Positions 28,720 to 38,187 of a DNA stretch of 64,000 bases are shown piece after piece. Positions within the stretch are counted from its first letter, which is position 1. Each line of letters starts with the position of its first letter. The notes below the pieces were generated by a model. That model made no database searches. It had not been told where the DNA came from and worked only from the letters and a program-made list of their open reading frames with translations. Made by a program: the position numbers and the translations under genes. The DNA comes from Bacteroidales bacterium (GTDB lineage: Bacteria > Bacteroidota > Bacteroidia > Bacteroidales > UBA10428), in contig JAFGKY010000062.1 of assembly GCA_016928305.1 (NCBI GenBank), positions 1-64,000 on the forward strand, in the 5' to 3' direction.

Positions 28720-30681
28720 ATGAAAAAGGTAATTCTGTTCGCATTGATTCTTTTGCCTTGGCTCTGCATAACGGGTCAGACAATAGATAAATCTGAATTA
28801 AAAGAATACTTTCTGGATGCAGAATTCTTCTTTACACAGGAGGATTACGTCGATGCACTCTATGATTACATGCAACTTTATAATAATGGTTATAGCGAAA
28901 ATGCCAATATCAATTACCGTATTGGTGTCTGTCATCTTAATATTCCGGGTCAAAAAGATAAATCCATTTCATTTCTGCAATATGCCACGAATAATATCAC
29001 AAGAAGGTATAATAGTGGTTCATTCAAGGAAACAAGAGCTCCTGTTGATGCATGGTTATTTCTTGGAAATGCATACCGGGTAACCAATCAACTTGATAAA
29101 GCCATTGAAGTGTATAATGAATTCAAAACCCTGACAAAGTCATCCGATGAGATCAGGTATGCAGATCAGCAAATTGCCGCATGCCAGGTTGCCATGGAAT
29201 TTATGAACGAACCTTTGCTGGTAAGGAAATCAAACCTGGGTTCGCCGGTAAATTCCAGTTCATCAAATTTTAAAGCCGTAATATCAGGTAATGGTACCAA
29301 ATTGGTTTATATGAATGAATTACCTTTTTATGATGCGGTATATTTTTCAACTTTTAAGAACAACACATGGACTGAACCCATTAATATTACACCACAGATT
29401 CAATCCGACGGCGACCAGTATGCAAGTTCTCTATCATACGACGGGAAAACGCTGTACCTTTCCAAAGAAGGTAATTTTGACTGTGATATATTCGTTAGCC
29501 GTTACGAAAATGATAAATGGTCAAAATCAATGCCGGTTGGAGGAAATATTAATTCCAAGTACTGGGAATCACATGCATCGATATCCAAAGATGGTAAGAC
29601 CTTGTATTTCACAAGCAACCGCAAAGGAGGCGCCGGATCTATGGATATTTACGTTAGCAAGTTAGGCCCCCTGGGACAATGGAACGATCCCGTTCCCCTG
29701 GATGGGTCGATAAACACAGCTTTAAATGAGGATACTCCTTTTATTACTGAGAACGACAGTCTTTTATATTTCAGCTCACAAGGTCATGTAACGATGGGAG
29801 GATATGATATACAAGTATCAAAGCTTTTGCCTTCCGGAAACTGGTCTGAACCTGAGAACCTGAAATACCCTATTAATTCAACTGATGATGACCTGTTTTA
29901 TTGCCCCTGGTATAATGGTAAAATCGGTTATATTTCACTCGTTGAAGAAGAAGGCCTGGGAAAAGAAGATATTTATGCCATTCAAATGGAGACCGATAAG
30001 CCCTATACTGAACTATTAACCGAACGGATTAAAGAACTTACTCCGGTCATTGAACCGGAAGCAATTGCACTACAGGAGGAAGAACAACCTGTTGATACTG
30101 CCGAACTGGCTGCTATAGAAGAAAAAACAGCGAAAACCGTTATACCTGAAGAGGATAAAACCATTGAAATACAACCCGATGAAAAACCGGTTCTGGAAGA
30201 CACAACCGAAACACAGCCTGCAATAGAACCAGAACAGGCAGCACCGTCCGAAACAACGGAAAAAGAAATAATATTAAATCCGGTTTATTTTGCTTTTGAC
30301 CGTTATCAACTCTCCGAAACCGGTAAAAAAGAGCTTAAAAATATGGCCGAAATCATGTCAACACTTTCCGGACTGACACTTAAATTATATGGATATGCCG
30401 ATGCCATTGGTCCTGCACCTTACAATCTTACGCTTTCCGAAAAGCGAGCGATTTCAGCCATGGAATACCTGATTTCCCTGGGAATAGAAGCTAAACGACT
30501 CACTGCTGTTGGCATGGGAGAAACCAATTTTGCAGCCATCAATAAAAATCCTGATGGCACCGATTGTCCTGAAGGCCGTAAATTAAACCGCAGGGTTGAG
30601 TGTGAGATCCTGGGTATTAGTGCCGATAAATTACGTATCAAACGACCAGTTATTCCGGAAAGGTTAAAGTATAAAAATTAA
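28720..30681 (+). CDS. TPR-PD40-OmpA envelope protein with acidic linker
   Basis: Start taken at 28720 (MKKVILFALILLPWLCITGQ), after the -7 box; a TTG-initiated frame upstream is not plausible. The 653-residue protein has TPR units (about 30-150), a PD40 propeller (about 175-410, SKDGKTLYFTSNRKGG), then an E/P/T-rich linker of about 90 residues instead of the beta domain of its neighbour, and an OmpA domain (about 517-627) with YGYADAIGPAPYNLTLSEKRA and CPEGRKLNRRVECE. The linker probably spans from the outer membrane or periplasmic complex to the cell wall. It is a paralog of the previous gene, with its own promoter. Confidence 0.87.
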   Translation: MKKVILFALILLPWLCITGQTIDKSELKEYFLDAEFFFTQEDYVDALYDYMQLYNNGYSENANINYRIGVCHLNIPGQKDKSISFLQYATNNITRRYNSGSFKETRAPVDAWLFLGNAYRVTNQLDKAIEVYNEFKTLTKSSDEIRYADQQIAACQVAMEFMNEPLLVRKSNLGSPVNSSSSNFKAVISGNGTKLVYMNELPFYDAVYFSTFKNNTWTEPINITPQIQSDGDQYASSLSYDGKTLYLSKEGNFDCDIFVSRYENDKWSKSMPVGGNINSKYWESHASISKDGKTLYFTSNRKGGAGSMDIYVSKLGPLGQWNDPVPLDGSINTALNEDTPFITENDSLLYFSSQGHVTMGGYDIQVSKLLPSGNWSEPENLKYPINSTDDDLFYCPWYNGKIGYISLVEEEGLGKEDIYAIQMETDKPYTELLTERIKELTPVIEPEAIALQEEEQPVDTAELAAIEEKTAKTVIPEEDKTIEIQPDEKPVLEDTTETQPAIEPEQAAPSETTEKEIILNPVYFAFDRYQLSETGKKELKNMAEIMSTLSGLTLKLYGYADAIGPAPYNLTLSEKRAISAMEYLISLGIEAKRLTAVGMGETNFAAINKNPDGTDCPEGRKLNRRVECEILGISADKLRIKRPVIPERLKYKN

Positions 30682-30707
30682 CAAATAAATCTGATTCCTG
30701 ACAATCA

Positions 30708-30738
30708 TTTGAGTTTGTTCATTTTGTATCTAAATTTG
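30708..30738 (+). promoter_or_regulatory. Bacteroidota-type promoter before the fourth PD40 gene
   Basis: TTTG at 30708-30711, a 19-base spacer, and TAAATTTG at 30731-30738. The ATG at 30761 is 22 bases further. Both elements match the consensus for the primary sigma factor of this phylum. Confidence 0.7.
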
Positions 30739-30760
30739 AAATGCCTCAAAACCAAATGAC

Positions 30761-32053
30761 ATGCGAAACATTGTGATGATAACTATCGTTGTCTTTTTCC
30801 TGACTTCAGTTACTGCGCAGACAAAAGAAGAAATAATTGAGTATTTTGAAGAGGCAAAATTTTTTTTCGACCGTGATGATTATAAAGAAGCTGCTTATTA
30901 CTATAAAAGAGTCCTCGAACAATACCCCGACAACGCCAACTTTAATTTTAAACTGGGAGAATGTTACATGCATATTCCGGGAGCTGAATCGCAGGCTGTG
31001 CCTTATTTTGAAAAGGCTGTAAAAAGCACCGTGGAGAAAAAAATGCATAAACCAAGATCATTTGAGGAAAAAAATGCACCGCTTCATGCTTATTTCTACC
31101 TGGGTATTGTATACAGGATAAATAACCAGCTCGACGAAGCACTGACCGCATACAATACTTTCATCAGTTCGCCCTACTATTATGGTAATTATAATGAAAC
31201 CATTGTAGAAAATGAGATTAAAGCTTGCGAAAGAGCCAAAATCATTCAGGATAATCCTATTGATCTGACCGAAGAATTATTGCCCGATCCGTTCAATACA
31301 GATGCTACGGAAATATATCCGGTTATCTCAGGAGACGAAAAAACGCTTGTTTTTGTGCGGAAACTTAAATTTTATGACGCTATCTTCGAAAGTCATAATG
31401 ATGGTTCCGGCTGGAGTCAGCTTATAAATCTAAATCCACTTGTAGGTTCTGACGGTGACTTTTATCCGACTTGTCTTTCGTATGACGGCAAAGAACTGTA
31501 CCTGGTAAAAACTTCCTCCGGTAATAGGGATTTATATGTCAGCTATTACAGGGATAATACATGGACAAAAGCGGAAAAACTCGGCAAAACCATTAACACT
31601 CCTGCGAATGAGACCTCAGCTTGTCTTTCTGAAGACGGGCGATGGCTCTTTTTTTCGAGTGATCGCGGCAGTGGCAAAAAAGGCTTTGACATCTATATAT
31701 CCGAGCGTAAATCCGTTAATCAATGGGGCAAAGCTAAAAATGCAGGAAAAAACATTAATACGGAATTTGACGAGGACAGCCCGTGCCTGACTAACCAGGG
31801 CAAAACATTGTATTTCAGCTCCAGGGGACATTACAGTATGGGTGGATTCGACCTGTTTTATGCCAACAAAAAGGATAAAAAATGGGCAACACCGGTTAAT
31901 GCGGGTTACCCTGTTAATACCACTGCTGACAATAACAATATGACAGTAATTCAGGGAGGAAGAATAATATATCTGTCAAAAATCAACACAACCGGAAATG
32001 CAAGCGAAGACCTGTATAAACTCCATATACATTCCTATCTTCCTCTCCCCTGA
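30761..32053 (+). CDS. TPR-PD40 propeller protein without C-terminal anchor
   Basis: A 430-residue paralog of the three preceding proteins that stops after the propeller. Signal peptide (MRNIVMITIVVFFLTSVTAQ), TPR units (about 25-150, RDDYKEAAYYYKRVLEQYP), PD40 blades (about 180-420, SEDGRWLFFSSDRG, TNQGKTLYFSSRGHYSMGG). It lacks the beta domain, OmpA domain and membrane helix of its relatives, so it is probably a soluble periplasmic or surface partner. It has its own promoter at 30708. Confidence 0.86.
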   Translation: MRNIVMITIVVFFLTSVTAQTKEEIIEYFEEAKFFFDRDDYKEAAYYYKRVLEQYPDNANFNFKLGECYMHIPGAESQAVPYFEKAVKSTVEKKMHKPRSFEEKNAPLHAYFYLGIVYRINNQLDEALTAYNTFISSPYYYGNYNETIVENEIKACERAKIIQDNPIDLTEELLPDPFNTDATEIYPVISGDEKTLVFVRKLKFYDAIFESHNDGSGWSQLINLNPLVGSDGDFYPTCLSYDGKELYLVKTSSGNRDLYVSYYRDNTWTKAEKLGKTINTPANETSACLSEDGRWLFFSSDRGSGKKGFDIYISERKSVNQWGKAKNAGKNINTEFDEDSPCLTNQGKTLYFSSRGHYSMGGFDLFYANKKDKKWATPVNAGYPVNTTADNNNMTVIQGGRIIYLSKINTTGNASEDLYKLHIHSYLPLP

Positions 32054-32112
32054 TATCAGGATTGTGATGAATAGTATCATGAACATTAGATCATTTTATA
32101 GGTTTCTTCGTG

Positions 32113-32667
32113 ATGAATAGCACCTCATCTATAATTCTCAGAGCACTTGAGCCAGAGGACCTCGATGTTCTGTTCAAATGGGAAAATGATCCCGAAATTT
32201 GGAAGGTCAGCAGTACAATTACACCCTATTCAAGATATATCCTGGAAAAATATATTGAAAATGCCCATCTTGATATCTACCAGGTGAAGCAATTGAGAAT
32301 GATGATTGATGTGAAAGAATTGCCCAGAAAAAAAGCCCGTCCAATCGGGACTATTGATCTGTTTGACTTCGATCCTTATCATAATCGGGCAGGTGTAGGT
32401 ATTCTAATCGGTGAAAAAACGGACCGCAAAAAGGGATATGCATCAGAAGCCCTGGCACAATTCATCCGGTATGCTTTCCATACATTACAACTGCATCAGC
32501 TTTACTGCAATATAGCAACGGATAACCACGAAAGCATCGGGCTCTTTACACGAAATGGATTCGCCATCAGCGGAGAGAAAAAGGACTGGCTTAAAACATC
32601 TGCAGGTTACCGCAATGAATACATTCTTCAGTTAATTAATTCAGCAGACTCTTCACATTCCTATTAA
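32113..32667 (+). CDS. GNAT-family N-acetyltransferase
   Basis: A 184-residue acetyltransferase of the RimJ/SpeG-like type. The acetyl-CoA site is visible as GVGILIGEKTDRKKGYASEAL (residues about 95-115, RxxGxA form), followed by the LYCNIATDNHESIGLFTRNGF segment usual in this group. It begins SSIILRALEPEDLDVLFKWEND. The substrate cannot be told; polyamines and protein N-termini are family options. The ATG at 32113 is preferred over the adjacent GTG at 32110. It stands alone on the plus strand. Confidence 0.85.
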   Translation: MNSTSSIILRALEPEDLDVLFKWENDPEIWKVSSTITPYSRYILEKYIENAHLDIYQVKQLRMMIDVKELPRKKARPIGTIDLFDFDPYHNRAGVGILIGEKTDRKKGYASEALAQFIRYAFHTLQLHQLYCNIATDNHESIGLFTRNGFAISGEKKDWLKTSAGYRNEYILQLINSADSSHSY

Positions 32668-32965
32668 TTGAATAAATGCATGATCCACTGACTGGGTGTA
32701 TTGTAGGGTAGTTTTATATTAATAACTATCTGTTTCCTTCGCATTTGTATGGCCAACAAGTATATTTGTCTATCAGACTGACTGAAAGCATATTACAAAA
32801 TGTTCCTGTGACTTTATCTCCATGCAATGCCAGAAATTATAAAGTAATGGTGTAATTTATGTGTTTTATAATTAGCAAGAAATTGAAAAAAAACATTTAC
32901 CTTTATTTTAGAGATTTTAACTTGTTAAATTGAAATTTAATCCCGACCACTACTATCTTTCCAAG
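32668..32965. other. A/T-rich intergenic gap, 298 bases
   Basis: Strongly A/T-rich. No small ORF with support, no clear hairpin terminator. A weak TAAATTG at 32926-32932 could be a degenerate -7 box for the SPOR-repeat gene. Nothing else was seen. Confidence 0.4.
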
Positions 32966-34912
32966 ATGACTTATGCAGCAGCCATCTTCTTTGCACTGCT
33001 GTCGGTTAAGGCAATTGCTCAAAAGGAGGATAAAATCAAGGTAATCCTTGAGCCATCAGACATTAAAAAAATCGAAAAGGCTGATAAACTCATTGGTGAG
33101 GCAAACAATCTGGTAGAAAAAGCAAACCAGTTGTATCTTGAAACATTTCAAGTACAGGGTGACTACGAATTGGATGAAAAGGTAAAAAGAAAAAAAGTAA
33201 AACAACTCGAAGAACAGGCCCGGCAGAAAATAAGCGAAGCATCAGTTCTTTACCAGAAAGGGAATGAAATTAAATACGGTTTATATAAAACCTGTATTGA
33301 AAAATTCTGGTCAGGGGATAAGGTGAACGAGAGTGATTATAATAATGCAAAGTTAATTGAAGAGCAATCCAATGATTTTTATTATCAGGCATTTACTCTT
33401 CGCGCAGAAGCGAATAAAATGCCTGACGGGGACGAGAAAATTAAAAAGCTAACACAGGCAAATGAATCTGAGAAAGAAGCCATTGACTATCAACTGACTG
33501 CACTCGGTTTATATTCTGGTATCGATCTTGCTGAAACCGGCACGGAAAAAACATCACCTGCTGAAACCCGGACTGAACCTGAACTGACCAAAGAAAGTGA
33601 AACTGCAATTCCTGCAGAACAATATGAACAACCAATAACACAACAGCCTGTAACCATACAACCTTCAGAACAATTCCAGCCTTCCGTGACGAAGCTGCCG
33701 GATACAACAGAACCAGGGCAAATTGTCATTAACCAGCAAATGATCGATATCTATAACCGCTATATGGCTTCACAAGGGCGGGCAGGAGATACTTTACCAA
33801 CATCGGGATTTAAAAATGTAAGCTCCTTTGATATTGACCTGATCCTTAAGCTCTGGTACGCCTATCTTAACGGACAAGTCATTGAGGTCACCCAAGAACA
33901 ACCATCAGCTGTTGTTGCAGAGATAACACCGGTTTCCACCCAACCCGATCAAGTCATGCCGGAAGTCCTACGCGAAGAACAGGTAATTCAGGAGGAACAA
34001 ATCGCTGTTGTCGAAAGTGAAAGGCAGGCACAAGAAATATCAGCTGATGATAACATTGTTTACCGTGTCCAGATAGCTGCAAACAGAACAGCACTTTCCC
34101 AGGGTGCTCTTCAACGTATTTATTACGGGAATAAAGCCGTTGAAATGATTGAGGAAAACGGGTGGTATAAATATTCTGTTGGCGATTTTGCTTCATATGC
34201 TGATGCCAACAAGTTTAGAAAGTCTTGTGATGTTAAGAATGCATTTATTGCTGCTTATCGTAAAGACAAACAATTTCTTCCCGGTATTCCGGAAAAGGCT
34301 GAGGGAACAACCTTATCCCTGTCGGCAACCGGAGACAAAAACATGCCCTCCGGCCTTGTGTTCCGTATACAGATTGCAGCTTCAAGAGCCCCCCTGAGCA
34401 AGGAACAAATTGCCATAATATACCCGGGCTATTATCCTGTGGAGATGGTCGAGGAAGATGACTGGTTCAAATACCAGCTTATGGGAGTACGTTTATATTC
34501 CGATGCCCTGAATATTATTAAAGATATTCCGATAAAAGGTGTTTTTATTGTGGCATACGAGAATGGAATTAAAACCAACCTGTACCGCGGAGTTGTTAAA
34601 ATCCGCAACCTTGAGAGGATGGTCAAAACATCTGGCCGTAAAAACCTGCATGAAACTGAATACCATGTTCAGCTTGCAGCATCAAAATTCCCGATACGAG
34701 AGGAATATCTTAAGCAGATATACAACGGAACTGAACCAGTTGCTACTGTTATTGAGGAAAACTGGTACAAATACCACATTAAAGCCGGCAATTCATATGA
34801 TCAGGCGAAACAAATCAAAGATGAATGCGGTGTTGATAAAGCATTTATTGTGCCCTATAAACGAGCCCGGAAAGTTATGCTTTATGAAACAATCCACAAT
34901 ACAAATCCATAG
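32966..34912 (+). CDS. Periplasmic protein with coiled coil and three SPOR-like repeats
   Basis: A 648-residue protein. The ATG at 32966 gives a signal peptide (MTYAAAIFFALLSVKAIAQ); an upstream TTG at 32930 would add 12 residues. The N-terminal third is helical and rich in K, E and A, probably coiled coil. A Gln/Pro/Thr-rich linker (about 210-350) follows. Three copies of a SPOR-like unit begin near residues 364, 464 and 564, each starting YxVQIAAxxxxLS and containing a WYKYxxG motif and FIVAY near its end. SPOR domains bind denuded peptidoglycan. The protein precedes the Wza-like gene by 27 bases, so it may belong to the same envelope export unit. Confidence 0.83.
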   Translation: MTYAAAIFFALLSVKAIAQKEDKIKVILEPSDIKKIEKADKLIGEANNLVEKANQLYLETFQVQGDYELDEKVKRKKVKQLEEQARQKISEASVLYQKGNEIKYGLYKTCIEKFWSGDKVNESDYNNAKLIEEQSNDFYYQAFTLRAEANKMPDGDEKIKKLTQANESEKEAIDYQLTALGLYSGIDLAETGTEKTSPAETRTEPELTKESETAIPAEQYEQPITQQPVTIQPSEQFQPSVTKLPDTTEPGQIVINQQMIDIYNRYMASQGRAGDTLPTSGFKNVSSFDIDLILKLWYAYLNGQVIEVTQEQPSAVVAEITPVSTQPDQVMPEVLREEQVIQEEQIAVVESERQAQEISADDNIVYRVQIAANRTALSQGALQRIYYGNKAVEMIEENGWYKYSVGDFASYADANKFRKSCDVKNAFIAAYRKDKQFLPGIPEKAEGTTLSLSATGDKNMPSGLVFRIQIAASRAPLSKEQIAIIYPGYYPVEMVEEDDWFKYQLMGVRLYSDALNIIKDIPIKGVFIVAYENGIKTNLYRGVVKIRNLERMVKTSGRKNLHETEYHVQLAASKFPIREEYLKQIYNGTEPVATVIEENWYKYHIKAGNSYDQAKQIKDECGVDKAFIVPYKRARKVMLYETIHNTNP

Positions 34913-34939
34913 ACATTAACAAAACTAAATAAAAAGGCT

Positions 34940-35722
34940 ATGAAAATGAATGTTAACCGAATCGTACAAATCTCCGGCAGAATTTTACTGGCTCTCGGCA
35001 TTATTTTCTCATCCTGTATTTCACAAAACAAGGTAAAGCTCATTCAGGAAAGAACTGCCAAGATAACAACAACTGATTTTGCAAACACCAAAGTCACTAC
35101 CTACCGGCTTCAAACTGGTGATCATTTGTATATCGAGGTATACAGTGTTGATCCAAAAACCAGTAAGTTTTTTCAGACGGATTTTCCTGACCTGATGAAT
35201 CCCACTTATCTCTACCTTAAATCATACTCTGTAGACGAATTCGGATTTATCAACTTCTCTTTCATCGACAAGATGTATGTTAAGGGATTGACAGTGGTTG
35301 AGGTAAAGGAACAGCTGCAGAAAACCCTCAACGATTACTTCAAGGAATCAACGGTGGTCATCAAGCTGGTGAATTTTGAAGTATCGGTGATTGGTGAAGT
35401 CAACGAACCCGGAAGTTTTACCATATACCGCGACCAGATTAACATCTTCCAGGCGATCGGCCATGCAGGTGGATTCAAGGATTTTGGAAATCCAAAAAAA
35501 GTTAAGTTGGTAAGACAGACTCCCACCGGATCAAACCTTATTGAACTCGATCTGTCAGATAATAAAATATTGGAATCTCCGTATTTTTATATGCAGCCCA
35601 ACGATGTTCTGTATGTTGAACCGCTCAACGCGAAATCCCTTGCTTACACACGATTTCCCTATGAGTTGTTTCTCGTACTATTTTCAACAGCAGCACTTGT
35701 TTATAGTGCTTTTATTAAATAA
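34940..35722 (+). CDS. Outer-membrane polysaccharide export lipoprotein (Wza/BexD family)
   Basis: A 260-residue protein that would form the outer-membrane exit channel of a capsule or exopolysaccharide. It has a lipobox at its N-terminus (IIFSSC), a poly_export domain (about 50-150, YRLQTGDHLYIEV) and an SLBB domain (about 150-190, VIGEVNEPGSFTIY...QAIGHAGGF). A C-terminal hydrophobic helix follows. It is shorter than E. coli Wza but usual for Bacteroidota. It is followed by the Wzc-like kinase gene after 53 bases. Confidence 0.9.
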   Translation: MKMNVNRIVQISGRILLALGIIFSSCISQNKVKLIQERTAKITTTDFANTKVTTYRLQTGDHLYIEVYSVDPKTSKFFQTDFPDLMNPTYLYLKSYSVDEFGFINFSFIDKMYVKGLTVVEVKEQLQKTLNDYFKESTVVIKLVNFEVSVIGEVNEPGSFTIYRDQINIFQAIGHAGGFKDFGNPKKVKLVRQTPTGSNLIELDLSDNKILESPYFYMQPNDVLYVEPLNAKSLAYTRFPYELFLVLFSTAALVYSAFIK

Positions 35723-35727
35723 CTTTG
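35697..35727 (+). promoter_or_regulatory. Candidate promoter for the Wzc-like gene
   Basis: CTTG at 35697-35700, a 19-base spacer and TAACTTTG at 35720-35727, which begins at the stop codon of the Wza-like gene. It would give a separate transcript for the kinase gene, with the ATG 48 bases after the box. Confidence 0.45.
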
Positions 35728-35775
35728 CTTTATTCTCATGTTGTACGATGACCCGTTAAATAAAAAGCCGGAGCG

Positions 35776-38187
35776 ATGGATGAAGGTTATCACCAGATTG
35801 GAGAAGATGAAACAATTGACATTAAGTCATTTGTCCTTAAATGCATGCATTTCTGGCCTTATTTCATCATCTTTCTGGTAATTGCTCTTACCATAGCCTT
35901 TTTGGTTAATAAATTTTCATCGCCATTATATAAGGTCAAAACATGGATTCTGATCCGGGATCAAGAAAATCCACTGGATCCGCAAAAGTTTGTCGGCGCA
36001 TCGTTGTATAGCAACCCTTATAAACTGGAGAATGAAATCGGCATTCTCAGATCAAAACAAATCACAGAAAGGGCTATAAGGGAATTGGATTTCCTGGTTT
36101 CGTATTTTCAGGAAGAACGATTCAGGTCATCTGCCCTTTATACAAACAGTCCATTTATTGTTCAACCCGATACATTATTCAGTCAACCCGTTAATGTAAC
36201 TTTTCAAGTCATTTTTCTTTCCGATACGCATATGGTTGTATCATCAAATGCCAGGGATGTATGCCTCCATAATTACACCACAGGTTCCAATGCTTCGTTT
36301 TTAGAATACTTTCAGTTTCATGATACACTATCCTTCGGGCAAATCGCCGGAAATCAGTATTGCAGATTTATAATCATGCCAAACTTCAAACAGATGTCGC
36401 GTTTGGTTGAACATAAAAAATACTCCTTCACATTTAATCGTATCAATGAATTGGTAAATCAGTTCAGAGGTATTGATATTGCAGCTTCAAAGAATTCCTC
36501 AATTCTTGAGATCTCACTGAAGTGTTCTAACGTCGAACAGGGAGTGGATTACCTTAATAAACTGGTAACGCTGTACCTGCGAAAAGGTATCGAAAGAGAT
36601 GACAGAATTGCCACCATAATGTTGGAATTTATTGATAATCAATTAAAAGAAATGTCCGACTCGCTCCGGTTTTCAGAAGATAATCTGCAGCACTTTAAGA
36701 CCTCCAATAAGGTTATGAATCTTGATTTCCAGGCACAGCAGGTATACCGACAGATGGAAAACCTGCAGAATCAAAAAGCTCAGCTTGTGGTAAAATCAAA
36801 ATATTATCGCTATCTGAAAGAATATCTGGAAAAAAATACAAATGTTGATGAACTTATTGCTCCATCGTCCATGGACATTAATGATCCGCTTCTGAATAGC
36901 CTGATCATGGAACTTACTAAATTATCATCAGAGCGTACCGAAATGTCTTTTAATACAATACGCGATAATCCGTATCTGAAATCACTGGAAGCAAAAATAG
37001 CAGATATTCGTGCTAAACTACTTGAGAACATTGATAATATTGTTCAATCTTCCGCTATCTCTTTGCAGGAAATCGATGGAAGGATTGCAGAAATTGAAAA
37101 TGCAATCTACCGGTTGCCAAAAAGTCAGCGGGAACTGCTAGTATATGAGCGCAAATTCAAACTCAATGATGCTATTTATACGTTTTTGTTAACCAAGCGT
37201 TCGGAGGTACAGATTTCGAAAGCCTCGAATCTGCCATCCAATGAGATCCTTGATGCAGCCTCATACGACGATTACACACTTATAAGTCCGAATACCCGGT
37301 TGAATTATTTAATTGCCTTGCTTTTAGGATTGTTTATTCCGGCAGTCTTTATTTACATGAAAGACTTCTTTCGAAACAAAATTATTGACAAGAAAGATAT
37401 TCAGGCAATTACGGATACTCCTGTAATAGGGCAAATAATCCATAACAAATTCAAGACCACCGCAGTCGTCAGGGATCACCCGACGTCTTTAATAGCTGAA
37501 TCATTTCGATCCCTGCGTACCAATTTTCAGTTCATTGCAAGTGAATCAGAAAATAAAATAGTTTTAATTACTTCAATAATTACCGGAGAAGGCAAAAGTT
37601 TCACAGCCATAAATCTGGGAACTGTCTTCGCTCAGAACCAAAAGAAAGTAGTTGTCATTGATTTTGACCTCAGGAAATCAAAAATCCAACAATACTTAGG
37701 GATTGAAACAAACAACGGGCTCAGCAATTTTCTAAGCAACAGCACCAGTCTTGACTCAATAGTCTTTTCATCAGGCATTGAAAATCTTGACTTTATTCCT
37801 TCCGGGCCCGTTCCACCCAATCCAACCGAGTTAATATCTTCAGCCCGTACAAACGAATTATTCCAGTTGTTGAAACGCACGTATGATATTATCATCATCG
37901 ATTCCCCGCCCATAGGACTTGTTTCCGATTCCTTATTATTGCTCAAACATGCCAATATCAGGATGCTTGTGTTGCGACACAATTTCACTCCTAAAGGTTT
38001 ATTGGCGGATATCATGGACGAATTAGCCCGACGAAAGATTGAAATCAATATGATGATTAATGATATTAAAGCCAATTCTAATGGTTACAGTTATGGGTAC
38101 GGATATGGTTATGGATACGGTTATGGCCATGATGAAAATAAACGTTCAGTAGGCAAACGCCTTACCGGATTATTCTCAAGAAATTAG
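35776..38187 (+). CDS. Polysaccharide co-polymerase with BY-kinase domain (Wzc/CapB type)
   Basis: An 803-residue inner-membrane protein. Residues about 1-500 are the Wzz region: a helix near 27-48, a long periplasmic part with coiled coil, and a second helix near 510-530. The BY-kinase domain (about 560-775) has the Walker A TGEGKSFTAINLG, the A' motif VVVIDFDLRKSKIQQYL and Walker B IIIIDSPPIG. The end is a tyrosine cluster (about 770-785, repeated YGYG) that serves as the autophosphorylation tail in this family, followed by basic residues. With the Wza-like neighbour and the GT2 protein it makes a polysaccharide export module; no Wzy or Wzx is in the window. Confidence 0.94.
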   Translation: MDEGYHQIGEDETIDIKSFVLKCMHFWPYFIIFLVIALTIAFLVNKFSSPLYKVKTWILIRDQENPLDPQKFVGASLYSNPYKLENEIGILRSKQITERAIRELDFLVSYFQEERFRSSALYTNSPFIVQPDTLFSQPVNVTFQVIFLSDTHMVVSSNARDVCLHNYTTGSNASFLEYFQFHDTLSFGQIAGNQYCRFIIMPNFKQMSRLVEHKKYSFTFNRINELVNQFRGIDIAASKNSSILEISLKCSNVEQGVDYLNKLVTLYLRKGIERDDRIATIMLEFIDNQLKEMSDSLRFSEDNLQHFKTSNKVMNLDFQAQQVYRQMENLQNQKAQLVVKSKYYRYLKEYLEKNTNVDELIAPSSMDINDPLLNSLIMELTKLSSERTEMSFNTIRDNPYLKSLEAKIADIRAKLLENIDNIVQSSAISLQEIDGRIAEIENAIYRLPKSQRELLVYERKFKLNDAIYTFLLTKRSEVQISKASNLPSNEILDAASYDDYTLISPNTRLNYLIALLLGLFIPAVFIYMKDFFRNKIIDKKDIQAITDTPVIGQIIHNKFKTTAVVRDHPTSLIAESFRSLRTNFQFIASESENKIVLITSIITGEGKSFTAINLGTVFAQNQKKVVVIDFDLRKSKIQQYLGIETNNGLSNFLSNSTSLDSIVFSSGIENLDFIPSGPVPPNPTELISSARTNELFQLLKRTYDIIIIDSPPIGLVSDSLLLLKHANIRMLVLRHNFTPKGLLADIMDELARRKIEINMMINDIKANSNGYSYGYGYGYGYGYGHDENKRSVGKRLTGLFSRN

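Noticed and set aside
26587-30681. Calling the PD40-OmpA proteins as the type IX secretion component PorE
   Set aside because: The domain order fits, but there are no porin, gliding or CTD-processing genes in the window, and the paralog array argues against a single PorE. Kept as 'PorE-like architecture' only.
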